DNA from: a bacterium
Lineage (GTDB): Bacteria > Actinomycetota > Acidimicrobiia > Acidimicrobiales > CATQHL01
Reading direction: 5' to 3'
NCBI GenBank assembly: GCA_028819945.1
Contig: JAPPKQ010000210.1
Coordinates: 1 to 6,033, forward strand
DNA length: 6,033 nt
Of the stretch, positions 1 to 6,033 are shown one piece after another. How positions within the stretch are numbered: the stretch's first letter is position 1; every line of letters starts with the position of its first letter. Below the pieces are notes generated by a model that had not been told where the DNA came from, did not search any database, and worked only from the letters and a program-made list of their open reading frames with translations. The translations under genes and the position numbers were made by a program.

Positions 1-147
1 GACGAGGCGTTGGCGGTGGCGCACCGCATCTACGTCTTCCGCGACGGGTACCTCGCCGGGGAGTTCGCCGCGGCCGCGGCCACGAAGTCCGCCCTCCTCG
101 CCAGTGCGTTCGGCACAGCCGCGGACTCGCCGGCGCTCACTCGGTGA
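1..147 (+). CDS. C-terminal end of CUT2-type sugar ABC transporter ATP-binding protein (partial)
   Basis: Only the last 48 codons are inside the window (frame 1, stop TGA at 145-147); the 5' part is cut off by the left edge. The visible tail contains a stretch ending in RIYVFRDGYLAGEF. This matches the end of the second nucleotide-binding domain of RbsA/MglA-type ATPases, where a 'DRI-V-RDG---GE' strand pair follows the H-loop region. A short alanine-rich tail with the 'LLASAFG' pattern follows, as is usual at the RbsA C-terminus. These cytoplasmic tandem-ATPase subunits hydrolyse ATP to drive import through an RbsC-type permease. The stop codon overlaps the GTG of the downstream permease gene (GTGA), so the two are translationally linked and presumably form one transporter. 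No Walker motifs can be checked because they lie outside the window. The family call rests on the short tail plus the permease next to it. Confidence 0.8.
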   Translation, partial: DEALAVAHRIYVFRDGYLAGEFAAAAATKSALLASAFGTAADSPALTR

Positions 148-1157
148 ACTCGATGCCGCGATCCACATCGGCGGGGAATACCGGAAGGGCCGTACCACTG
201 CGAGACGCCGCGCTGCGCAGCCTCAGCCGCTACGGGATCGTCGTGGCCTATGGCCTGCTGATCGTGGCCGTCGCCGCCCAGAGCGACCGATTCCTCACCA
301 AGCAGAACTGGCTCAACCTGCTCGACCAGGCGGCGCCACTCGGACTCATCGCCGTGGGCGTGACGTTGTGCATCATCGCCGGGATCTTCGATCTCTCGAC
401 CGGGGCGATCTTCGCCGTGGCCGCCGTCACCGCGGCCAAGGTCGCCGCCGTCGACCCGTGGCTCGGTATCGCCGTCGGCGTCGGCGTCGGCACACTTGCG
501 GGCCTCCTGAACGCCGCCGTGATGCTCACCACCGGCATCAACTCGTTCATCGGCACTCTCTCGACCAGCATCGTCTTCCGAGGCATCGCGCTGCTGACCA
601 CGAGCGGGCTCATCGTCTCGGTGGCCGACGCCGACTACAAGATCCTCGGAACCAGAACGTTTGCCGACGCCAAGCTGTCGGCTTGGATCTTCGCGGCCGT
701 CGCGGTCATCGGCGGGCTGGCGCTGGCGCGCACGACCCTCGGGCGCTCGCTGTACGCGATCGGCGGGAACGCACAAGCGGCGCGTCTCGTGGGGATACGC
801 GTCGGGGCGGTACGGACGATCGCGTATGCATTCTCGGGCACATGCGCTGGCCTGGCGGGCGTGCTCACCTCGAGCCGCACCGGCTCCGCGCAGGCCGACA
901 TCGGTCTCGGGCTCGAGCTGGCGGCCATCACTGCCGTGGTCGTCGGAGGGACCAGCATCTTCGGCGGCGAGGGAGCCGTCTGGCGAACCGTGGTGGGTGT
1001 GATGCTCCTGCAGACCATCGGCAACGCCTTCAACCTGCTCGGCGTGGACCCGACCTACAAGCAGGTGGTGCAAGGGATCCTCGTGCTCCTCGCCGTTTCG
1101 ATCGACCACTTCGGGCAAAGGCGCAGCTTCCGCGCTCGCGGGAGGAAAGGCCGATGA
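144..1157 (+). CDS. RbsC-like CUT2 ABC transporter permease
   Basis: This 337-residue integral membrane protein has the usual length for RbsC/XylH-type permeases. Hydrophobic segments lie near residues 31-46, 64-80, 86-101, 107-128, 134-158, 180-196, 224-242, 256-272, 281-299 and 307-320. Family signatures are visible: GIFDLSTG at 80-87 (usual form GGIDLSVG), LYAIGGN-AARL-GI at 203-218, and the run AITAVVVGGTSIFGGEG at 261-277 near the end. It should form the translocation pore in the cytoplasmic membrane and pair with the upstream ATPase. The family mostly imports pentoses, hexoses or related polyols, but the substrate cannot be read from the permease. The start used is GTG at 144, overlapping the upstream stop as GTGA. 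ATG at 153 is a credible alternative because GGTGA at 143-147 sits five bases before it. The C-terminus is very basic (RRSFRARGRKGR), consistent with a cytoplasmic end. The stop overlaps the next gene's start as ATGA. The substrate-binding protein is not in the window. Confidence 0.93.
   Translation: MNSMPRSTSAGNTGRAVPLRDAALRSLSRYGIVVAYGLLIVAVAAQSDRFLTKQNWLNLLDQAAPLGLIAVGVTLCIIAGIFDLSTGAIFAVAAVTAAKVAAVDPWLGIAVGVGVGTLAGLLNAAVMLTTGINSFIGTLSTSIVFRGIALLTTSGLIVSVADADYKILGTRTFADAKLSAWIFAAVAVIGGLALARTTLGRSLYAIGGNAQAARLVGIRVGAVRTIAYAFSGTCAGLAGVLTSSRTGSAQADIGLGLELAAITAVVVGGTSIFGGEGAVWRTVVGVMLLQTIGNAFNLLGVDPTYKQVVQGILVLLAVSIDHFGQRRSFRARGRKGR
1141..1146 (+). promoter_or_regulatory. Strong ribosome binding site for the M24 peptidase gene
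   Basis: GGAGGA, preceded by a further G, lies inside the last codons of the permease gene. GGAGG (1141-1145) ends eight bases before ATG at 1154. This is the clearest Shine-Dalgarno sequence in the window. It fixes the M24 start at 1154, although the same frame remains open for about 350 codons upstream. Confidence 0.85.
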
Positions 1158-2260
1158 CTGAGGACGTTCTCCGGGAGCGGTGGGACAGGGTCCGCCACCG
1201 CGCCGACGGTGCCGGCGCAGACGCCATCCTGCTCGCCGGGGGCCCGGACCTCGCCTACCTGACGGGCTACGAGGCGATGCCGCTGGAGCGAATCACGGCA
1301 TTCGTCGGGCTGGTCGGCGAGGCAGAGAAACCGCCGTGGCTGATCGTGCCCACCTTTGAGATCCCCCGGGTACAGCTGAGGCCGGGGCTCTATGAGATCC
1401 TCGGGTGGGACGACACGACCGACCCCGTCGAGGTGATCGCACGCTGCCTGCCCGCGACGGGAACGGTGCTCGTGTCCGACGACCTGTGGGCGATGCACGT
1501 GATCAACCTCGGGGTGCGGGCACCTCGGTTGTCACTTGAGCCCCTCGGCGCCACTCTCGGTGGCCTGCGGTCGATCAAGGCGCCGGCCGAGGTGGCGGCC
1601 ATCGCCGCAGCAGGCGCCCTGGCCGATCAGGTGGCACGGCAACTTCAGGGTGGCGCCATCCCACTCGTCGGGCGCAGTGAGGCCGCCGTGGCGGCCGACA
1701 TCGCCGGTCGACTGCTGGCGGTCGGCCACGACAGCGTCGAGTTCGTGATCGTCGCATCGGGGCCCAACTCCGCCAGCCCCCACCACCACCCCGATGAGCG
1801 CGTGATCGAACCGGGCGAGATGGTGCTGTGCGACTTCGGGGGGAAGCTCGACGGCTACTGCAGTGACACAACGCGCTGCGTCTGGACCGGCCGGCCGCCC
1901 GAGGAGGTGCGCGCCGCGTACGACGCCTTGCACACAGCACAGGAGAGTGCTGTGCGAGCCGTTCAGCCCGGCAACCGGCTCTGCGACGTTGACTGGGCGG
2001 CGCGAACTGCCCTCCGGAAGGCGGGCTACGGCGAGTACTTCATTCACCGCACCGGGCACGGAATCGGCACCGAGGTCCACGAGCATCCCTACATCACCGA
2101 GCACAACGCCGCCCCGATCGAGATCGGCCACGCCTTCAGCGTTGAGCCCGGCGTCTACCTCCCGGGCCGATGGGGGATGCGCATCGAGGACATCGTCGTC
2201 GTGCAACCCGATGGTGGCCACAGATGCAACAACACGAGCCGCGAACTGGCCGAAGTCTGA
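1154..2260 (+). CDS. M24 family metallopeptidase, probable Xaa-Pro dipeptidase
   Basis: This 368-residue protein has the two-domain layout of prolidase/aminopeptidase P-like enzymes: a creatinase-type N-terminal domain (about 1-135) and a pita-bread catalytic domain (about 143-365). The five expected metal ligands are all present: D227 (in LCDFGG), D238 (in CSDTTR), H302 (in HRTGHGIG), E331 (in SVEPGVY) and E345 (in RIEDIV). H211/H212 and H309/H311 sit where substrate-contacting histidines are usually found. The enzyme should therefore be an active, cytoplasmic, probably Mn/Co-type dinuclear metallohydrolase; no signal peptide is visible. In this family the usual reaction is hydrolysis of an Xaa-Pro bond. 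Some M24 members act on other amides (creatine, ectoine). The GHGIG-EVHEHPY stretch is of the peptidase kind, which favours Xaa-Pro cleavage. The ATG at 1154 overlaps the permease stop (ATGA) and has a strong ribosome binding site. Being followed directly by a PutA-like proline oxidase supports proline release as its role, but the natural substrate is not proven. Confidence 0.92.
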   Translation: MTEDVLRERWDRVRHRADGAGADAILLAGGPDLAYLTGYEAMPLERITAFVGLVGEAEKPPWLIVPTFEIPRVQLRPGLYEILGWDDTTDPVEVIARCLPATGTVLVSDDLWAMHVINLGVRAPRLSLEPLGATLGGLRSIKAPAEVAAIAAAGALADQVARQLQGGAIPLVGRSEAAVAADIAGRLLAVGHDSVEFVIVASGPNSASPHHHPDERVIEPGEMVLCDFGGKLDGYCSDTTRCVWTGRPPEEVRAAYDALHTAQESAVRAVQPGNRLCDVDWAARTALRKAGYGEYFIHRTGHGIGTEVHEHPYITEHNAAPIEIGHAFSVEPGVYLPGRWGMRIEDIVVVQPDGGHRCNNTSRELAEV

Positions 2261-5200
2261 GCACGCCCGGCGACGGGCTCAAGTCGCCGAGGGCCCTTGC
2301 TGACACGTCGGGTGCAGCACGCGATCCGCGCGCCGGCGATCCGCTCCTCGACATCGGCGAGCACGCGGTGGAACTAGTCGAGACGTGGTTGCGCAAGGCC
2401 CAACAGGCCGTCTCTCGCTCCGAACGGGCATCGGCGGACCGTTTGAGCGGCCTTGTCGGCGACAGCGATGGGCTCCACTTCGCCATGCGGTTCGTGGACC
2501 GAGTCATGCGGCCAGAGAGTCACCGCGCGGCGGCGCGCCAACTCGCCTGCCTCGTGAAGGATCAGCCCCTTCCTGGATTCCTTTCGGCGGCGGACCGGTT
2601 CCTGCTGCGAGTTGGCGGGCGTCTGGCGCCGATGCTGCCCCAAGTGGTCATGCCGCTGGCCGCTAGGCGGATGCGCGGGCTCGTCGGTCATCTCGTCGTC
2701 GACGCGGATCCCGGTGTGCTCGCCTCGCACGTCGATGCACGCAGGGGCGACGGATTCGGGCTGAACCTGAATCTGCTGGGCGAGGCCGTACTCGGGGAGG
2801 CGGAGGCGGATCGCCGCCATCGTGAGGTGCTGCGACTGCTGGATCAGTCCGACGTCGACTACGTGTCGGTGAAGGTCTCCGCCATCGCCAGCCAACTCAA
2901 CGACTGGGACTTCGAGGGGAGCCTGCAGCGCGTCGTCGAGCGGCTGCGGCCCCTGTTCGCCAAGGCGGCACTGACCCGGCCGGCGACGTTCGTGAACCTC
3001 GACATGGAGGAGTACCACGACCTCGAACTCACGATGAACGCCTTCATGGCGGTACTCGACGAGCCCGAGTTTCACAGCCTCGACGCCGGCATCGTGCTGC
3101 AGGCCTACCTGCCCGACTCATTCGGGGCGTTACAGGCTCTTGCGACGTGGGCCGCCGGCCGCTGCAACCGCGAGGTGTGGGGCAATCCCGGCGGCATCGT
3201 GAAGATCCGCCTCGTGAAGGGAGCGAACCTGGCCATGGAACGCGTCGACGCGGCGCTCCACGGCTGGGAGCAGGCCCCCTACGCCACCAAGGTCGAGACC
3301 GACGCCAACTACAAGCGGTGCCTGGACTGGCTTCTGACGCCCGAGCGGACCGAGGCGATCCGCGTCGGCATCGGGAGCCACAACCTCTTCGACGTGGCGT
3401 TCGCACTCCTCTTGGCCGCCGAGCGAGGAGTCTTGGACAAAATCGAGTGCGAGATGCTCGAGGGAATGGCACCAGCGCACGCCCGCATGGTCCAGAACGA
3501 CGCCGACGGGCTCCTGCTCTACACGCCCGCCGTGGCGGCCGCCGACTTCGACGTCGCCATCAGCTACCTGTTCCGCCGGTTGGAGGAGAACGCCACCGAC
3601 GAGAACTTCATCCACCGACTGTTCGGGATGGCGCCGGGAAGCCCATCGATGCAACTGGAGGCCGCCCGGTTCCGGGCCTCACTGCGGCAGCGCTGGTCGG
3701 TCGGCGCGGAGCCGCAGCGCACCCAACAACGTGGGACGGAGAACCGCGGCAGCGACGGCCCATTCGCCAACGAGCCCGACACCGACCCGGCGCTGGCCGC
3801 CAACCGAGCATGGGCACGGCACGTGACCCAATCGCGGCCGCCCGCTCCCCGGGCTCCGCTGACCGACGACACCGCCGCGATCGACACGATGCTGGCCGCC
3901 CCGGCCGCCGGTGCAGACGCATGGCGTATCCGGCCGGCAGGCGAGCGACGCGCGGTGCTCCGCTCCGTCGCCGACGAACTCGCCCGCCGCCGGGGCGATC
4001 TCATCGCCGCAATGGTGCACGAGGCCGGGAAGACCTTCGGCGAGGCCGACCCGGAAGTGTCGGAGGCCATCGACTTCGCGCGCTACTACGGCGACCGGGC
4101 TCTCGAACTCGAAGGCGTCCCCGGTGCCCGGTTCGACCCGCTCGGCGTGGTTGTCGTCGTGCCCCCTTGGAACTTTCCTGTCGCCATTCCAACCGGCGGC
4201 GTGACCGCCGCTCTCGCAGCAGGGAACGCGGTCGTCCTCAAACCCGCGCCGGAGACGCCGCGCTGCGCCGAGATCGTGGCCGAGTGCTGTTGGGCCGCCG
4301 GCATCGGCGAGGACGTCCTGCGGCACGTACGCGTGCCCGACAATGACACCGGCCGCCATCTGGTCACCCACCCCGCGGTCGGAGGCGTCGTTCTGACCGG
4401 CGCCTTCGCAACCGCCGAACTGTTCCGATCCTGGCGGCCCGACCTGCGGCTGTTCGCCGAGACATCGGGCAAGAACGCCCTGGTGATCACGCCGAACGCC
4501 GACATCGACCTGGCGGTTGCCGACCTGGTCGCCTCTGCTTTCGGTCACAGCGGCCAGAAGTGCTCGGCAGCCAGTCTCGCCATCTGCGTGGGCGACGTGT
4601 ACGACTCCCCCCGCTTGCGGCGCCAACTCACCGACGCGGTCCGAAGTCTGAAGGTGGGACCCGCGACGAGCCTCGCCACCACCATGGGCCCCACGATCAC
4701 CGAGCCGGCTGGCAAGCTGCTGCGCGGGCTCACCCGACTCGACGACGGAGAGCAGTGGCTATTGGAGCCCGAGCGGGTGGCGCCCGCCACCTGGACGCCG
4801 GGCATTCGGGCGGGGGTCGGGGCGGGATCGTGGTTCCACCGCACGGAGTGCTTCGGGCCGGTACTGGGACTGATGCGAGCCGACTCCCTGGCGGCGGCCG
4901 TCGAGTTGCAGAACGCCACGCCGTACGGGCTCACCGGCGGCATCCACTCGCTGGACGACGCCGAGGTGGCGTATTGGCTGGACCGCGTCGAGGTCGGCAA
5001 CGCCTACGTGAACCGGCCGATCACCGGAGCGATCGTGCAACGCCAGCCATTCGGCGGCTGGAAGCGTTCATCGGTCGGACCCGGCGCGAAGGCCGGCGGA
5101 CCGAACTATGTGGCGCAGTTCGGCACCTGGCATCCCACCGACACCGAACTCGACGACGAGGCATGGCTGGCCCGTGCGACCCAGAGCGACCGGGCCGCCT

Positions 5201-5607
5201 GGAACTCCGAGTTCTCGCAGGCCCACGATCCCACCGGCCTGTACTGCGAGTCCAACACCCTCCAGTATCGGCCGCTGCGCCGAGTGGCGGTGCGCGTCGA
5301 AGGTGACCGGCGAGGCGCCGAAGCCCAGAGAGCACTCGCTGCTGCGAGCCTCTGCGGCGTCGAGGTAGTCCTCTCGGACGCCACCACCGAGAGCACGGAG
5401 GACTTCGCGGCGAGGCTCGGAGAACTCGACGTGGACCGCGTCAGAGTGCTCGGTCCGATGAGGTTCAGTTCGCGGGCTGCCGCCCGCACCGCCGAGATTC
5501 ATTTGGCGAACGACCCCGTCACCAGCTCGGGCCGAATCGAACTCCTCCACTACCTGCGGGAGCAAACCGTCAGCCGCACCACGCACCGCTACGGCAACCT
5601 CCTGTGA
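2224..5607 (+). CDS. putA: Bifunctional proline dehydrogenase / L-glutamate-gamma-semialdehyde dehydrogenase (PutA-like)
   Basis: This 1127-residue fusion (from ATG 2224) should convert proline to glutamate: FAD-dependent oxidation to P5C, then NAD-dependent oxidation of the semialdehyde. The proline dehydrogenase barrel spans about 60-490. It shows K217 (VKVSAI), D260 (NLDMEEY), R329/K332 (RLVKGAN), H386 (GSHN), Y433 (LYTP), and Y448 with R451-R452 (YLFRRLEEN), the pair that binds the proline carboxylate in characterised PutAs. A polar, probably flexible linker covers about 497-530. The aldehyde dehydrogenase domain (about 560-955) has N650 in PWNFP, K673 in VLKPAPE, E746 in FAETSGKN, nucleophile C780 in GQKCSAAS and E875 in ECFGPVLG. 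A further domain (about 960-1127) ends in LREQTVSRTTHRYGNLL, resembling the conserved PutA C-terminal motif that helps seal the tunnel between active sites. There is no N-terminal ribbon-helix-helix domain, so it is not a self-regulating PutA. The start is uncertain: ATG 2224 overlaps the peptidase gene by 37 bp, ATG 2170 is further upstream, CTG 2257 would give a CTGA overlap, and GTG 2368 begins close to the first conserved block (VELVETWL). None has a convincing ribosome binding site. Confidence 0.95.
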   Translation: MQQHEPRTGRSLSTPGDGLKSPRALADTSGAARDPRAGDPLLDIGEHAVELVETWLRKAQQAVSRSERASADRLSGLVGDSDGLHFAMRFVDRVMRPESHRAAARQLACLVKDQPLPGFLSAADRFLLRVGGRLAPMLPQVVMPLAARRMRGLVGHLVVDADPGVLASHVDARRGDGFGLNLNLLGEAVLGEAEADRRHREVLRLLDQSDVDYVSVKVSAIASQLNDWDFEGSLQRVVERLRPLFAKAALTRPATFVNLDMEEYHDLELTMNAFMAVLDEPEFHSLDAGIVLQAYLPDSFGALQALATWAAGRCNREVWGNPGGIVKIRLVKGANLAMERVDAALHGWEQAPYATKVETDANYKRCLDWLLTPERTEAIRVGIGSHNLFDVAFALLLAAERGVLDKIECEMLEGMAPAHARMVQNDADGLLLYTPAVAAADFDVAISYLFRRLEENATDENFIHRLFGMAPGSPSMQLEAARFRASLRQRWSVGAEPQRTQQRGTENRGSDGPFANEPDTDPALAANRAWARHVTQSRPPAPRAPLTDDTAAIDTMLAAPAAGADAWRIRPAGERRAVLRSVADELARRRGDLIAAMVHEAGKTFGEADPEVSEAIDFARYYGDRALELEGVPGARFDPLGVVVVVPPWNFPVAIPTGGVTAALAAGNAVVLKPAPETPRCAEIVAECCWAAGIGEDVLRHVRVPDNDTGRHLVTHPAVGGVVLTGAFATAELFRSWRPDLRLFAETSGKNALVITPNADIDLAVADLVASAFGHSGQKCSAASLAICVGDVYDSPRLRRQLTDAVRSLKVGPATSLATTMGPTITEPAGKLLRGLTRLDDGEQWLLEPERVAPATWTPGIRAGVGAGSWFHRTECFGPVLGLMRADSLAAAVELQNATPYGLTGGIHSLDDAEVAYWLDRVEVGNAYVNRPITGAIVQRQPFGGWKRSSVGPGAKAGGPNYVAQFGTWHPTDTELDDEAWLARATQSDRAAWNSEFSQAHDPTGLYCESNTLQYRPLRRVAVRVEGDRRGAEAQRALAAASLCGVEVVLSDATTESTEDFAARLGELDVDRVRVLGPMRFSSRAAARTAEIHLANDPVTSSGRIELLHYLREQTVSRTTHRYGNLL

Positions 5608-5642
5608 GGCGCACGGCCACGCCGCCGAACACAGATCTCCGG

Positions 5643-6033
5643 TCAGCCGCGCTTGGGGCCCCTGGCGATCAACACCCGAGAGTCGCTCAGCGCCGCGATC
5701 ACGTGGCGGCCGACACGCTCCGTGTCGAGAGTGTCGCCTCCCTCGAGACGCACCTCAGCCCCGTCGGCCACCACGCGGACGTCGCCCTCGAGGGGATGGA
5801 CGAGGACGTCCTCCAGTGGCGGATTGTCGATCTCGTGGGTCGCTCCCACGGGGAGATGCACGAGCTCTATCCCAAGTTCCAGCTCCGGATGAGACAGCAC
5901 CAATGCGCCGCCCGCCGGGATCTCAGCGATCGTGCCGCCGCGCACGTGATGGCCGCCGATACGCGGCAACAACTCCGTGACCGTCAGATCGAGCGCTCGC
6001 ACGATCCGCAGCAGTACCGGCAGCGAGACCTGG
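5643..6033 (-). CDS. Putative XRE-type HTH/cupin transcriptional regulator (partial, 5' end missing)
   Basis: The frame is open to the right edge and ends at a TGA (complement of 5643-5645), giving 129 visible residues. The first 24 or so (VSLPVLLRIVRALDLTVTELLP) look like the last helices of an XRE-family helix-turn-helix domain, where 'S-P-LLRIA-AL-V---ELL' is typical. The GTG at 6000-6002 falls within this block, so it is probably not the true start. Residues about 55-125 (ELVHLPVGATHE, EDVLVHPLEGDVRV, VRLEGGD) follow the strand pattern of a small cupin barrel; a complete metal-binding cupin motif is not evident. Proteins with this architecture are commonly repressors or activators of amino acid, polyamine or sugar catabolism genes, with the cupin sensing a ligand. 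It is convergent to the putA-like gene, 35 bp away. It could control the operon, but its own promoter and any operator lie outside the window. The HTH assignment rests on a short remnant. Confidence 0.75.
   Translation of the reverse strand, partial: QVSLPVLLRIVRALDLTVTELLPRIGGHHVRGGTIAEIPAGGALVLSHPELELGIELVHLPVGATHEIDNPPLEDVLVHPLEGDVRVVADGAEVRLEGGDTLDTERVGRHVIAALSDSRVLIARGPKRG

Noticed and set aside
30..1118. Long antisense open frame (362 codons) opposite the permease gene.
   Set aside because: Composition is Asp/Gly/Arg/His-rich with no recognisable domain; long antisense frames are expected in GC-rich coding DNA. The same applies to the antisense frame at 3679-4626 and the + strand shadow at 3147-4346.
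104..1153. The M24 peptidase reading frame stays open for about 350 codons upstream, giving an apparent 718-residue protein.
   Set aside because: The upstream part translates to an arginine-rich, low-complexity sequence typical of an off-frame GC-rich shadow. It overlaps the well-supported permease gene, and a strong ribosome binding site sets the start at 1154.
1933..1954. Perfect 8-bp inverted repeat CACAGCAC / GTGCTGTG with a six-base loop inside the M24 gene.
   Set aside because: A stem of this size is expected about once by chance in several kilobases when loop length is free. It encodes ordinary residues (LHTAQESAV) and is not followed by a T-run.
1154..2260. The M24 protein considered as an ectoine hydrolase or creatinase rather than a peptidase.
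   Set aside because: All five metal ligands and the peptidase-type GHGIG-EVHEHPY region are present, and a proline oxidase follows directly. The alternative is not excluded but is less supported.
5608..5642. Possible terminator in the 35-bp convergent gap.
   Set aside because: Only a four-base stem (GGCG at 5608-5611 with CGCC at 5620-5623) and no T-rich tract are present; too weak to call.
5802..5813. 12-bp palindrome GAGGACGTCCTC, with near copies at 1160-1171 and 4309-4320.
   Set aside because: All three lie inside coding sequence; the other two copies encode Glu-Asp-Val-Leu in frame, so codon bias explains the similarity. No copy is near a promoter-like region.

Overview
The window is dense, GC-rich DNA with four tandem genes on the + strand and one convergent gene on the - strand. 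The GC-rich codon usage, overlapping start/stop codons and close resemblance of the proline-oxidising enzyme to the long actinobacterial PutA-like proteins suggest a high-GC Gram-positive bacterium of the Actinomycetota. This is inferred from protein style only, because no rRNA or other marker gene is present.

Layout from left to right: (1) positions 1-147 are the last 48 codons of the ATP-binding subunit of a ribose/simple-sugar-type (CUT2) ABC importer. (2) 144-1157 is the matching RbsC-like membrane permease. (3) 1154-2260 is an M24-family metallopeptidase, best read as an Xaa-Pro dipeptidase, with all five metal ligands present. (4) About 2224-5607 is a bifunctional PutA-like enzyme: proline dehydrogenase, then L-glutamate-gamma-semialdehyde dehydrogenase, then a C-terminal domain. 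(5) 5643-6033, on the opposite strand, is the C-terminal part of a putative HTH/cupin transcriptional regulator that runs off the right edge.

The + strand genes overlap each other (GTGA, ATGA, then an overlap of about 37 bp) and almost certainly form one operon. Its promoter and probably its substrate-binding protein lie left of the window. The simplest reading is an uptake-and-degradation module. A CUT2-type importer brings in a solute, the M24 enzyme may release proline from an Xaa-Pro compound, and PutA oxidises proline through P5C/glutamate semialdehyde to glutamate. The substrate link between importer and enzymes is inference, since CUT2 systems normally carry sugars. The enzymes are ordinary members of known families; the combination is the most interesting aspect. 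I found no RNA genes, CRISPR arrays, mobile elements or strong terminators. The only intergenic gap is 35 bp (5608-5642).
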